Shown piece by piece: positions 1 to 7,440 of a stretch of 18,999 bases of DNA. The DNA comes from CALMEC01 sp031376485 (GTDB lineage Bacteria > Actinomycetota > Thermoleophilia > Miltoncostaeales > Miltoncostaeaceae): contig JANMDV010000041.1 in assembly GCA_031376485.1 (NCBI GenBank), forward strand, positions 1-18,999, in the 5' to 3' direction. The translations under genes and the position numbers were made by a program. Each line of letters begins with the position of its first letter. Within the stretch, counting starts at the first letter, position 1. The notes under the pieces were generated by a model. That model searched no databases. It saw nothing but the letters and a program-made list of their open reading frames with translations, and was not told the origin of the DNA.

Positions 1-206
1 CCGCTGCCGACGAACAAAACCGACGCGATACCGATCGCCAGGCCGACCCAGAACCACCACTTGCCGATCCAACTCTCGAGCACGAGCCAGAGGAGAAGCA
101 CGCCGACGAACCCAACGAGCGCCATCAGACGTTGCCGGACCGGGGCGAGGTGTACCACCCAGGGACCGGCGATCGCGACGAACAGGAGCAGAGCCGACTG
201 GAGCAT
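1..206 (-). CDS. Integral membrane protein, N-terminal part (cut by window edge)
   Basis: Reading the minus strand from an ATG at 206 gives 68 open codons that run off the left edge. The visible part is almost wholly hydrophobic. Segments at about residues 5-20, 27-44 and 50-68 are long enough to cross a membrane. They are separated by short polar stretches (residues 22-26, with two Arg, and 44-49), and there is a Trp-rich turn around residues 46-53. The frame stays open upstream of 206, so the start is provisional; no clear Shine-Dalgarno precedes it. The gene is divergent from the DUF429 gene, about 50 bp away. I do not recognise the family. With only an N-terminal fragment visible, no function is offered. 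Confidence 0.6.
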   Translation of the reverse strand, partial: MLQSALLLFVAIAGPWVVHLAPVRQRLMALVGFVGVLLLWLVLESWIGKWWFWVGLAIGIASVLFVGS

Positions 207-258
207 TGCTGAATCGTACTGATGAACCTCGGCTGACGCACGGGTAGCCTGGTTGGAC

Positions 259-1035
259 GTGCGCGCCGTCGGGGTCCATCTGATGCAGTCGGTCGAACTG
301 GTCGATACGCCACGACCCTCGGTAGTCGCCGAGTTCGACGCGGCCGGGGCGCTCGTACGTATCGACACTGCGTCTCGGAACGCCGAGATCGTCGCGGCCG
401 TGGGCGCTGATCCGGCGATCGTCGTCGTCGACGCACCACTCGTGGTCCCCAACGACGGCGGCCAACGGGATGTCGAGCGGATCCTCGCGTGGTGCGACGT
501 GCCGGCGTTTCCCGTTTCCCGAAGTCGGCTCGCAAAGGTCCATGGCGGCCACCGCGGGGTTGACCTGGCCGACGCGCTGTCGCCGACGGCCCTTGCGGTC
601 GAGACACATCCGGACCTGGTGCTTCGCCTACTGATGTGGGAGGACCAAACGGACGGTGCGCTGATCGACTTGGGGGACTATCGGTCCATGTGGCTCGGAA
701 TCCGCGCGCCCACCTACCGGCCCAAGGGTCCGGGTCGGGCCACGCCCGCCGGTATCGCCGCGGTCACGGCGATCCTTGCCCGGCATGTCGATCTGGGCGG
801 GTGGACTCCGACGGCGCCGGATGACGACTGGGGACCGATTCGCGATGCCGCGATTCTCGATGCGATCATTTGTGCATACGTCGCCCGCCGAAGTATCGAG
901 AGGCCGGACGCGGTGGGCACCATCGGTACGCCGTCCCGCGGCCAGATGCTCGTGCCCGTCGATGCCAACCTGCGCGAGCGCATGGAGGCAACCGTCACCC
1001 GCCTGACCGCCGAGGGAGCGATCGCGCGGTCCTGA
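259..1035 (+). CDS. DUF429 family protein (RNase H-like fold)
   Basis: A protein of about 258 residues that resembles the DUF429 family, whose members are predicted to have an RNase H-like fold but have no settled function. Counting from the alternative TTG start at 253, it shows the buried strand ending in VVVDAPL (Asp60), a central ETHP segment (Glu117) and a late helix DAILDA-like around residues 198-207 (Asp203). These are spaced as in the family. The first strand reads VGVHLM where many members have an acidic GVD motif, so one expected carboxylate seems absent. I chose GTG 259 because a TAGCCT -10-like box ends at 250, which would allow a leaderless transcript; TTG 253 is equally open. 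The gene converges on the DUF3891 gene. Confidence 0.72.
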   Translation: MRAVGVHLMQSVELVDTPRPSVVAEFDAAGALVRIDTASRNAEIVAAVGADPAIVVVDAPLVVPNDGGQRDVERILAWCDVPAFPVSRSRLAKVHGGHRGVDLADALSPTALAVETHPDLVLRLLMWEDQTDGALIDLGDYRSMWLGIRAPTYRPKGPGRATPAGIAAVTAILARHVDLGGWTPTAPDDDWGPIRDAAILDAIICAYVARRSIERPDAVGTIGTPSRGQMLVPVDANLRERMEATVTRLTAEGAIARS

Positions 1036-1341
1036 CCCGACGCGGTGAGGCACCGAACCATGCCTTCGAGTGGATGCACGTATCCGGTCGTTGTCGGCGG
1101 AGGGACGTGTCGACAGGGTCACCGCGAGGCCTCTACGAGCGAGCGACATCACGCCGAGAGTGCAGTGCATGACCGCCCGTCAGCGCCGACACCTGCTGGT
1201 CGAGGAGGTCCCTGAACTCGACTCGGAGCGCGCTTTGGGACCCGCGACCTCGAACGCCCGGACCCGCCGACTGCCCGACAGGCGCGGGAGGAGCTGCTCT
1301 CCACCACGGGGCCACCGACCTGATGCGCCAACCGTGGCCGG
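1036..1341. other. Intergenic gap between convergent genes, no supported gene
   Basis: This 306-bp gap separates the ends of the DUF429 and DUF3891 genes. I see no tRNA cloverleaf, no strong hairpin followed by a T tract and no ORF with family signatures. A short plus-strand frame starts at ATG 1169 and runs to about 1378, into the DUF3891 gene. Its composition is Arg/Pro-rich and arbitrary after the first 25 codons, so I treat it as noise or at most a decayed gene end. Confidence 0.5.
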
Positions 1342-2148
1342 TCAGGCGTCGGTCGCAGCAGGCGGGATGATCCGGTAGCTACGGTGCTCGGGCGGTGCGG
1401 CGCCGAGTTCGGCACGCATGTCGTCATGCGAGGTGTAGACGCGGTCCGGGATGACGCGGGCGCGCACCGTGAGGACGGCCTCGTCGCCGGCGAAGGGGAA
1501 CGGTTCGCAGATGGCCGTGCGCGGATCGACGGGTCGCAAACCGAGATCGCGGCCAGGGTCGGCCGGATGGCGCGGGACCGATGGCAACCGGCCGTCACGG
1601 CCCTGCGGGAGGCCGCGCCACGTCAGGTACAGGCTCAGGCCGTCCCACGCCTGCAGCAGCCGGTAGGCGGCCCAGGCCCACTCGCGCCGCACGGGATCGT
1701 CGCCCAGCAGCGCCCACAATCGCGCCTGGCGCGCGAGCTGCGTACGGATGAATTCCTGGACGACGCCCGGGAGCTCATCGAGGTCCCGGGCGGGACCGTC
1801 CAATCCCATCCGGGCTCGGTACAGCCCGAGCCCGTGCATGCTGACCAGCAACGCCACCTCGGGTCCGTGCCCTTCCGACGCCGCGATCCCCGCCTCGTAC
1901 ATCTCGACGTGCTGCCGACGCGGGAGGTCGGGGAAGTCCATCGGGCGCCCGTTTCCGGCGATCTGGGGCAGGGCCTCCCACGTGCGCCACCCCTCGTCAT
2001 GCACCGCCGCGGCGATCTGCACGGGCTCCCACGGCTCGGGGCGCGAGAACACCTCGTTGCCCCACGCGCACGCAGCGAGCCGGCACTGCTCTTGGTGATC
2101 GATCTGAAGGACCACGCACAGACCGCCCGATTCACGTGCGACGATCAC
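1342..2148 (-). CDS. DUF3891 family protein
   Basis: A 268-residue protein that resembles the DUF3891 family, which has no assigned reaction. The family hallmarks are in order: QIDH with His18 followed by a Cys/Ala-rich helix and AWGN (residues 28-31), then AAAVHDEGW (His50, Asp51), and SMHGLGLY (His105). The His and His-Asp pairs on helices suggest a metal-binding, HD-like helical fold; that is inference. The start is GTG at 2148, because an in-frame TAG lies 12 nt upstream. A strong AAGGAGGG stretch lies about 15 nt before the GTG, unusually far for a ribosome binding site. The gene is divergent from the RodZ-like gene and convergent with the DUF429 gene, so it is probably transcribed alone. 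Confidence 0.75.
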   Translation of the reverse strand: MIVARESGGLCVVLQIDHQEQCRLAACAWGNEVFSRPEPWEPVQIAAAVHDEGWRTWEALPQIAGNGRPMDFPDLPRRQHVEMYEAGIAASEGHGPEVALLVSMHGLGLYRARMGLDGPARDLDELPGVVQEFIRTQLARQARLWALLGDDPVRREWAWAAYRLLQAWDGLSLYLTWRGLPQGRDGRLPSVPRHPADPGRDLGLRPVDPRTAICEPFPFAGDEAVLTVRARVIPDRVYTSHDDMRAELGAAPPEHRSYRIIPPAATDA

Positions 2149-2207
2149 GCCACGACGCTACCACCCTCCTTTGCCGCCCCCGACAGTACTGGCAACATCG
2201 GTCGCAC

Positions 2208-2969
2208 GTGACCGCTCTCGGCGATACCCTCCGCGCGGCGCGCGTGCAACGCGGCCAAGAGCTTGCCACGTGCGCCATCGCAACCGGCATCGGCAAGACG
2301 TTCCTTGCCGCGCTCGAAGACGGACGCCTTGACGACCTGCCGCCGACCGCCCACGCACCTGATCTGATCGGGCGGTACGCGACCCACTTGGGTCTCGACG
2401 GGCGGCGGCTCGCCGACGAGGCGACCGCGTCGGATTCGGACGACCTCGATGCCGACACCCAGCGGATCCCGATCATCCGCGGCCCGGTTCGACACGACGG
2501 AACGCTCGCGTGGGTCGCAGGTGGCGCGGCGATCGGCATCGGGGGATTGATCCTGTTGAGCGGCGGTCTCGGCTCGGACGAGCGTCCGCGTCCGGCGACG
2601 GGCGCCACGCAGACCCAGTCGAGCCCACCGCGTCCGGCAACCGCCCCGTTGCCTGAGACACTCCCGCCCGCGACAGTCGTCCGCCCTACCCCGCAGAGGA
2701 CGGCGGCGATCGAACTGCGACTTGGTGCGCGCACCGGCAAGACGGTGTGGGTCGAGGTGCGTCGCGACGACACGAACGGAGCGCAGGTGTTCGCCGGAAT
2801 CGTCGGTGGCGGCGTGACCCGGCTGATCCGATCGGCCAAGCCCCTGTGGCTTGGTGTCGCCTGGGCACCCAACGTCGCAGTGACGCTGAACGGCGAGGTC
2901 CTGGACGCCGCGGGCGGCACAGAGAGCTACCGCGTCACCGCCCGTGGCCTCACGAAGCTCGCCCCCTGA
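2208..2969 (+). CDS. RodZ-like protein: N-terminal HTH, one membrane helix, DUF4115-like C-terminus
   Basis: From GTG 2208 the product has 253 residues. An HTH_25/Xre-type helix-turn-helix (about residues 3-65, with LRAARVQRGQ, a FLAALEDG helix and IGRYATHLGLD) is followed by an acidic linker. A single hydrophobic Gly/Ile/Leu helix spans about 100-119, then a Pro/Thr-rich linker about 126-163. A beta-rich domain follows at about 167-253 (WVEVRRDD, LWLGVAWAPNVAVTLNG). This is the order seen in RodZ, the membrane protein that ties MreB to cell-wall synthesis. No mreB lies in the window, and members of this class in actinobacteria have diverse roles, so I leave out a symbol. The frame is open upstream to 2136, but that part overlaps the divergent DUF3891 gene and lacks the HTH consensus. 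Confidence 0.75.
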   Translation: MTALGDTLRAARVQRGQELATCAIATGIGKTFLAALEDGRLDDLPPTAHAPDLIGRYATHLGLDGRRLADEATASDSDDLDADTQRIPIIRGPVRHDGTLAWVAGGAAIGIGGLILLSGGLGSDERPRPATGATQTQSSPPRPATAPLPETLPPATVVRPTPQRTAAIELRLGARTGKTVWVEVRRDDTNGAQVFAGIVGGGVTRLIRSAKPLWLGVAWAPNVAVTLNGEVLDAAGGTESYRVTARGLTKLAP

Positions 2970-3172
2970 GAGGGAAATGGGATTCAGAGTGCGAAGCATC
3001 GCCTTGTCGAGCCTCATCCCATATACGCCGGGGGTAAGCGGCCACGCCCGACAGCCACTGACCGCGGCCGTGCGGTAGCTCCCGCATCACGCGAACAACA
3101 CCGGGCGGGCGCCCGACCTACGGCCGCCGGTGCCGCTATCCTCATCGAGGCATGTAGGAGAGCGAGGGAGTT

Positions 3173-4789
3173 GTGGTGTCCGACCGGGATGTCAGGTACG
3201 TGTTCGTCACCGGAGGAGTGGTCTCCGGTCTTGGCAAGGGAATCACCGCCGCCTCGCTGGGCACGCTGCTCAAAGCACGTGGCGTGCGCGTGTCGATGCA
3301 GAAGTGCGACCCCTACCTCAACGTCGACCCGGGGACCATGAGCCCCTACCAGCACGGTGAGGTGTTCGTCACCGAAGACGGCGCCGAGACCGACTTGGAT
3401 CTGGGGCACTACGAGCGGTTCATTGACGAGAACCTGACGCGGGCGTCCAACGTGACGACCGGCGCGATCTACGACTCGGTCATCAAGAAGGAACGCCGCG
3501 GCGACTACCTGGGCGCCACCGTCCAGGTCATCCCCCACATCACCAACGCGATCAAGGACCGTATTCGGCAGGCCGCGGCGGCCTCTGCCGCAGATGTCGT
3601 GCTCGTCGAAGTCGGCGGCACCGTCGGTGACATCGAGTCCCTTCCATTCCTCGAGGCCATCCGCCAGATGCGCAGCGAGATGGGCCGCGGGCGGGTCATC
3701 TTCGTACACGTCACGCTCGTGCCGTTCCTCGACTCGGTCGGGGAACTCAAGACCAAGACCACACAGCACTCGGTGCAGGAACTTCGGCGCATCGGAATCG
3801 AGCCCGACGTGTTGGTGCTGCGTTCCGACCGTGAGCTGACCGCAGGCATCAAGGAGAAGATCGCGCTCTACGGTGGCATCCCGCACAACGCGGTCATCTC
3901 CGCCGTCGACGCCGCCGACATCTACATGGTCCCCTTGATGATGGAGCAGGAAGGCCTGGATCGTGTCGTGCTCGATCTGCTCAGCCTTGAGGCCGATGCG
4001 GCCGACCTCGGCGACTGGCGCGAGTTCGTGCGCCACATTGAGGGGTGTGAGGGCACCGTGCGGATCGCTCTCGTCGGAAAGTACGTGCAGCTTCACGACG
4101 CGTATCTGTCGGTGGCCGAGGCCCTTCGTCATTCGGCCATCCATCACGGGGTCAATCTCGAGATCGACTGGATCGACGCCGAGGACCCGGACCTCGAGGA
4201 CAAGCTCTCTCATGCCGACGGCATCCTGGTGCCCGGAGGGTTCGGAAGCCGCGGCATCGAGGGCAAGATCGAAGCGGTGCGCTACGCACGTGAGAACGAC
4301 GTGCCGTTCCTGGGCGTCTGCCTGGGGATGCAGGTCGCGATCATCGAGTACGCGCGCCATGTCGCCGGGATGGACGGCGCAAACTCCACCGAGTTCGATC
4401 CCGAGACGCCCTACCCCGTCATCGACCTGCTGCCCGAGCAGCTGGGCATCGAGGACCGCGGCGGCACCATGCGGCTCGGCGCCGACCCGGTTTCGCTGGT
4501 CGAAGGCACACGTGGCCGTGAGTGCTACGAGGATCAGCCGGTCATCTACGAGCGCCACCGCCACCGGTACGAGGTCAACCCGCTGTTGCGGACCCAGCTT
4601 GAGGACAAGGGCCTCGTCGTCTGCGGCAAGTCACCCAACGCACGCCTCGTCGAGATGATCGAACTGCCTGGTCTGCGTTGGTTCTGCGCCTCGCAATTCC
4701 ACCCGGAGTTCAAGAGCCGCCCGACCAACCCGGCGCCGCTCTTCCGCGACTTCGTCGGCGCCGCCGTCGGGGCGCGGCTGCACGTCTAG
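3173..4789 (+). CDS. pyrG: CTP synthase
   Basis: CTP synthase makes CTP from UTP, ATP and glutamine, the last step of pyrimidine nucleotide synthesis, in the cytoplasm. The 538-residue length matches the family (about 535-550). The N-terminal amidoligase domain opens with FVTGGVVSGLGKG, the ATP-binding loop. The C-terminal class I glutamine amidotransferase has its nucleophile elbow GVCLGMQ at Cys383 and the His510/Glu512 pair in SQFHPEF. The HRHRYEVN segment is also present. Two adjacent GTG codons (3173, 3176) can serve as start; GGGAG at 3166-3170 fits the second better. A TATCCT hexamer at 3137-3142 could be a -10 box, but no good -35 is visible. The stop is followed after 2 nt by a long inverted repeat. 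Confidence 0.97.
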   Translation: MVSDRDVRYVFVTGGVVSGLGKGITAASLGTLLKARGVRVSMQKCDPYLNVDPGTMSPYQHGEVFVTEDGAETDLDLGHYERFIDENLTRASNVTTGAIYDSVIKKERRGDYLGATVQVIPHITNAIKDRIRQAAAASAADVVLVEVGGTVGDIESLPFLEAIRQMRSEMGRGRVIFVHVTLVPFLDSVGELKTKTTQHSVQELRRIGIEPDVLVLRSDRELTAGIKEKIALYGGIPHNAVISAVDAADIYMVPLMMEQEGLDRVVLDLLSLEADAADLGDWREFVRHIEGCEGTVRIALVGKYVQLHDAYLSVAEALRHSAIHHGVNLEIDWIDAEDPDLEDKLSHADGILVPGGFGSRGIEGKIEAVRYARENDVPFLGVCLGMQVAIIEYARHVAGMDGANSTEFDPETPYPVIDLLPEQLGIEDRGGTMRLGADPVSLVEGTRGRECYEDQPVIYERHRHRYEVNPLLRTQLEDKGLVVCGKSPNARLVEMIELPGLRWFCASQFHPEFKSRPTNPAPLFRDFVGAAVGARLHV

Positions 4790-4791
4790 CG

Positions 4792-4955
4792 AGTGGTCTC
4801 CGCCGGAAGTACGTCGATGAATCGCCGAGCGAAAATCGAGCGAGGCAATGACGCAGGGAGCCTGCATATCTGGGCTCTCTTCGGGCGACCGAGGACGCCG
4901 CATCGCGACGATTTGCAGCCGGCGATTCGCGATCGGACTTCCGGCGGGGACCACT
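4792..4955 (+). repeat. Long imperfect inverted repeat filling the pyrG-M20 peptidase gap
   Basis: Arms 4792-4810 and 4937-4955 are complementary over 19 positions with one exception (T4799 opposite G4948), which would be a G-U pair in RNA. A second exact arm pair of 9 bp follows inside (4819-4827 with 4920-4928). Weaker pairing continues (4833-4838 with 4909-4914; 4840-4843 with 4903-4906). The centre folds as a 7-bp hairpin (4856-4862 with 4873-4879). The right arm includes GGGGA at 4946-4950, 6 nt before the GTG of the M20 gene, so the folded RNA would hide the likely ribosome binding site. It could be a regulatory leader, an attenuator or a MITE-like insertion. No obvious target-site duplication flanks it. 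Confidence 0.8.
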
Positions 4956-4956
4956 G

Positions 4957-6096
4957 GTGAGCCCGGAGCAGCTCGCCGCTCTCCCCCCGGTCGCGCAGCT
5001 CTTCGTACGGCTGTGCGAGATCCCTTCGCCGTCGCGGCAGGAACAGGCGATCGCGGAGGTCGTTCGGCATGAGCTGATCGCGATGGGCGCGAGCGTGACC
5101 GAAGATGGCGTGGCCGACGACATCCCCGCGGGATGCGGCAACATCGTCGCCCGTTTCGCCGCAACCGTGGAAGGCGGCACGCCTATCGCGCTGTGCGCAC
5201 ACCTGGACACGGTGCCGAACAGCGGCCCCATCGAGGTCAAGCTCGTCGACGGCTTTCTGACCAATCATCACGCGGACATCCTCGGGGGCGACAACAAGTC
5301 CGCGGTGGCAGCGGTCATCGAAGCCGTGCGTCGCATCGTCGGCGAGGACCGACCCCATGCCGGCATCGATGTGATCCTGACTCCGTGCGAGGAGATCGGC
5401 CTACAGGGTGCCGCACGATTCGATCCGTCGTCGACTCAGGCCGCGATGGTGTTCGTCTTCGACCACACCGGCCCGATCGGCGGTATCGTCGTCGCGGCGC
5501 CGTCCCTTCGCAAGATCGACGCGACGTTCGTCGGCCGCACCGCTCACGCCGGCATCGTTCCCGAGCAGGGCCGAAGCGCAATCGAAGCGGCAGCGCGCGC
5601 CGTCTCGCGCATGCCGTTGGGACGAATCGATGCGGTCACCACTGCCAACGTCGGCACGGTGCATGGCGGCACCGCCACGAATGTCGTGGCCGAACGCTGC
5701 ACGCTGACCGCCGAGGCCCGAAGCCTGGACGAGAAGGTGCTGGCACAGCAAGTCATGGCAATGCTGGACGCGCTGACGTGGGCGGCGACCGAGGCCGAGG
5801 TCGACCTGGAATCGCGGGTCGTCAACGAGTTCACCGGATACCGGTTGAGTGACCGCGACCCCCAGGTGCGCTTGGCGCGCCAGGCACTCGAGGCCTGCGG
5901 TCTCGAGGTGTCGCTGGTCGAGACCGGCGGCGGTGCTGACACGAATGCGTTCCTGCGCAACGGCTTGGCGTCGGTCAACCTGTGCAACGACATGATCGAC
6001 GTCCACACGCCAGACGAGAAGATCGCCGTCGAAAGCCTGCAACGCACAGTGGACGTCGCTCTCGCGCTCGTCGAGACCGCCCGTACGTTTACGTAG
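4957..6096 (+). CDS. M20 family metallopeptidase, PepT-like
   Basis: A 379-residue cytoplasmic dizinc aminopeptidase-type enzyme of the M20 family, closest by eye to the PepT-like (tripeptidase-like) branch. The metal and catalytic residues are all visible: His82 and Asp84 in AHLDT, Asp112 in GGDNKSA, Glu145-Glu146 in CEEIG, Asp169 in FDHTGPI and His350 in VHTPDE. The bacterial dimerisation domain lies in the middle, with GRTAHAG at about 192-198. The substrate is not evident; peptides with a free N-terminus are the family default. The start is GTG 4957, with a GGGGA ribosome binding site that lies inside the inverted repeat. The phosphatase gene starts 10 nt after the stop, so this is probably the first gene of a three-gene operon. 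Confidence 0.88.
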   Translation: MSPEQLAALPPVAQLFVRLCEIPSPSRQEQAIAEVVRHELIAMGASVTEDGVADDIPAGCGNIVARFAATVEGGTPIALCAHLDTVPNSGPIEVKLVDGFLTNHHADILGGDNKSAVAAVIEAVRRIVGEDRPHAGIDVILTPCEEIGLQGAARFDPSSTQAAMVFVFDHTGPIGGIVVAAPSLRKIDATFVGRTAHAGIVPEQGRSAIEAAARAVSRMPLGRIDAVTTANVGTVHGGTATNVVAERCTLTAEARSLDEKVLAQQVMAMLDALTWAATEAEVDLESRVVNEFTGYRLSDRDPQVRLARQALEACGLEVSLVETGGGADTNAFLRNGLASVNLCNDMIDVHTPDEKIAVESLQRTVDVALALVETARTFT

Positions 6097-6106
6097 GGGG
6101 TTCCAC

Positions 6107-6583
6107 GTGTCACTCCCCGTACACCTTTGCTTCGTGTGTCTCGGCAACATCTGCCGGTCGCCGACCGCGGCGGCGGTGATGGCCCACCTGGTCGACCAAG
6201 CGGGACTCGCGACTGAAATCATCATCGAAAGCGCGGGGACGGGCGGTTGGCACGTCGGCGACGGGGCCGATCCACGAGCCCAGGCCGAATCGCGTCGGCG
6301 TGGCGTGCCGATGCACCACTCCGCGCAGAAGTTCACGGCACGCGATTTTGCGCAGTTCGACTTGGTTCTGGCGATGGACCGCGAGAACCGTGACGATCTG
6401 CTGGCAATCGTCCCTGATGACGATGCCGCGGGCAAGGTTCGACTGCTTCGAAGCTACGATCCCGCCGCGCCACCGGATGCCGAGGTGCCTGATCCGTATT
6501 ACGGCGGGCCAGACGGGTTTGCGCACGTGTTCGACATGGTCGAACGCGCCTGCCAGGGTCTCCTGACGACGCTTCGCAGGTGA
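6107..6583 (+). CDS. Low-molecular-weight protein tyrosine phosphatase family protein
   Basis: The 158-residue length fits the LMW-PTP family. The phosphate-binding loop CX5R is at the N-terminus as expected (Cys11 to Arg17, in VCLGNICRSP), and the general acid lies in the DPYYGG motif (Asp129). The start is GTG 6107, preceded by a GGGGG run at 6096-6100. The stop overlaps the GTG of the kinase gene by 4 nt, so the two are translationally coupled. LMW-PTPs can act on phosphotyrosine or phosphoarginine. Some homologues, including human LMW-PTP-A, remove the 5-phosphate of protein-bound ribulosamine 5-phosphate. The fusion-like coupling to a fructosamine-kinase-family gene makes that role more likely here than tyrosine signalling; this is inference. 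Confidence 0.92.
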   Translation: MSLPVHLCFVCLGNICRSPTAAAVMAHLVDQAGLATEIIIESAGTGGWHVGDGADPRAQAESRRRGVPMHHSAQKFTARDFAQFDLVLAMDRENRDDLLAIVPDDDAAGKVRLLRSYDPAAPPDAEVPDPYYGGPDGFAHVFDMVERACQGLLTTLRR

Positions 6584-7440
6584 CGTTTGACCTGCGCGAC
6601 GCCGTGGCCACGTCGGTCGGCCACCCGGTCGCAGAGGTTCGGGAGATTGCCGGTGGCGACATCAACCGGGCGTTTCGCGTACGGCTCGCCACCGGCACGG
6701 ACGTCTTTGTCAAGCACCGTCACGACGCTGCTCCGGGGACGTATGTTGCCGAGGCCCACGGGCTTTCGTGGCTCGCCGCCGCGGGAGCGCTTCGCGTCCC
6801 TCAGGTCGTCTCCGTGCGCGACGCCCCGCCGCGGTTACTCGTCTTGGAGTGGATCGAGCAGGGATCGCCGTCCGCGACCCATGATGTCGCGCTCGGGGAG
6901 GGCCTGGCGCGCTTGCATCAATCCGCTGCGCCCTCCTTCGGACTCGACCGCCCCAACCTGCTGGCCACGCTGCCGCAAGACAACGAGCCGACCGCGACTT
7001 GGGCGGAGTTCTGGGCGACCCGCCGTCTCGAACCGCTGGTGCGACGGGCGATCGACGCCGGACTTCTCGCCCGTCAGACGCTGCCGCGCTGGGAGAACTT
7101 GTTCGGCCGGATGTCCGACCTGTGCGGCCCCCCTGAGCCTCCGTCGCGACTGCACGGAGACCTGTGGGGCGGCAACGCCATCGTGGATGTGACAGGTGCG
7201 CCGGTGCTGATCGACCCGGCCGTCTACGGCGGCCACCGCGAGGTCGACCTGGCGATGATGCACTTGTTCGGAGGCTTCTCGGAGCGCGTGTTCAGTGCGT
7301 ACGAGGAGGTATCGCCCCTGAGCGATGGCCATCGGGACCGCGTGCCGCTCTACCAGCTCGTCCCGCTGTTGGTCCATTTGATCCTGTTCGGCGGCGGGTA
7401 CCGAGCGGGCGTGGAGCACGCCTTGGCGCGCTACGCCTGA
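6580..7440 (+). CDS. Fructosamine/ribulosamine 3-kinase family protein
   Basis: A 286-residue protein kinase-like enzyme of the fructosamine kinase family. These enzymes phosphorylate the third carbon of sugars bound to protein amines (Amadori products), which makes the adduct unstable and frees the amine. Visible are a VFVKHR strand with Lys45, Glu58, the catalytic loop LHGDLWGGN (residues 191-199, Asp194) and the metal-binding IDPAVYGGHREVDLAM (Asp212). Bacterial members often prefer ribulosamines or erythrulosamines. The gene shares a GTGA overlap with the phosphatase before it, and the pair could work in sequence: phosphatase and kinase each clearing a class of sugar adducts. Its last 10 bp overlap the end of recN on the other strand, so no separate terminator is possible between them. 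Confidence 0.9.
   Translation: MTFDLRDAVATSVGHPVAEVREIAGGDINRAFRVRLATGTDVFVKHRHDAAPGTYVAEAHGLSWLAAAGALRVPQVVSVRDAPPRLLVLEWIEQGSPSATHDVALGEGLARLHQSAAPSFGLDRPNLLATLPQDNEPTATWAEFWATRRLEPLVRRAIDAGLLARQTLPRWENLFGRMSDLCGPPEPPSRLHGDLWGGNAIVDVTGAPVLIDPAVYGGHREVDLAMMHLFGGFSERVFSAYEEVSPLSDGHRDRVPLYQLVPLLVHLILFGGGYRAGVEHALARYA

Noticed and set aside
1200..1290. Possible tRNA, because of a TCGAAC segment with GC-rich flanks
   Set aside because: No acceptor stem, D-arm or anticodon stem can be folded around it.
1169..1378. Short plus-strand frame in the gap after the DUF429 gene
   Set aside because: It begins plausibly but turns into Arg/Pro-rich random sequence and runs into the end of the DUF3891 gene; no homology recognised.
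3061..3120. Short GC palindromes upstream of pyrG as a possible attenuator
   Set aside because: Stems are only 5-6 bp with 2-6 nt loops and are expected by chance at this GC content; no T tract follows.
3014..4564. Long open frame of 516 codons on the minus strand opposite pyrG
   Set aside because: It is the complement of a fully conserved CTP synthase gene; its composition (His/Asp/Val rich) is that of a high-GC antisense shadow and no family motif is present.
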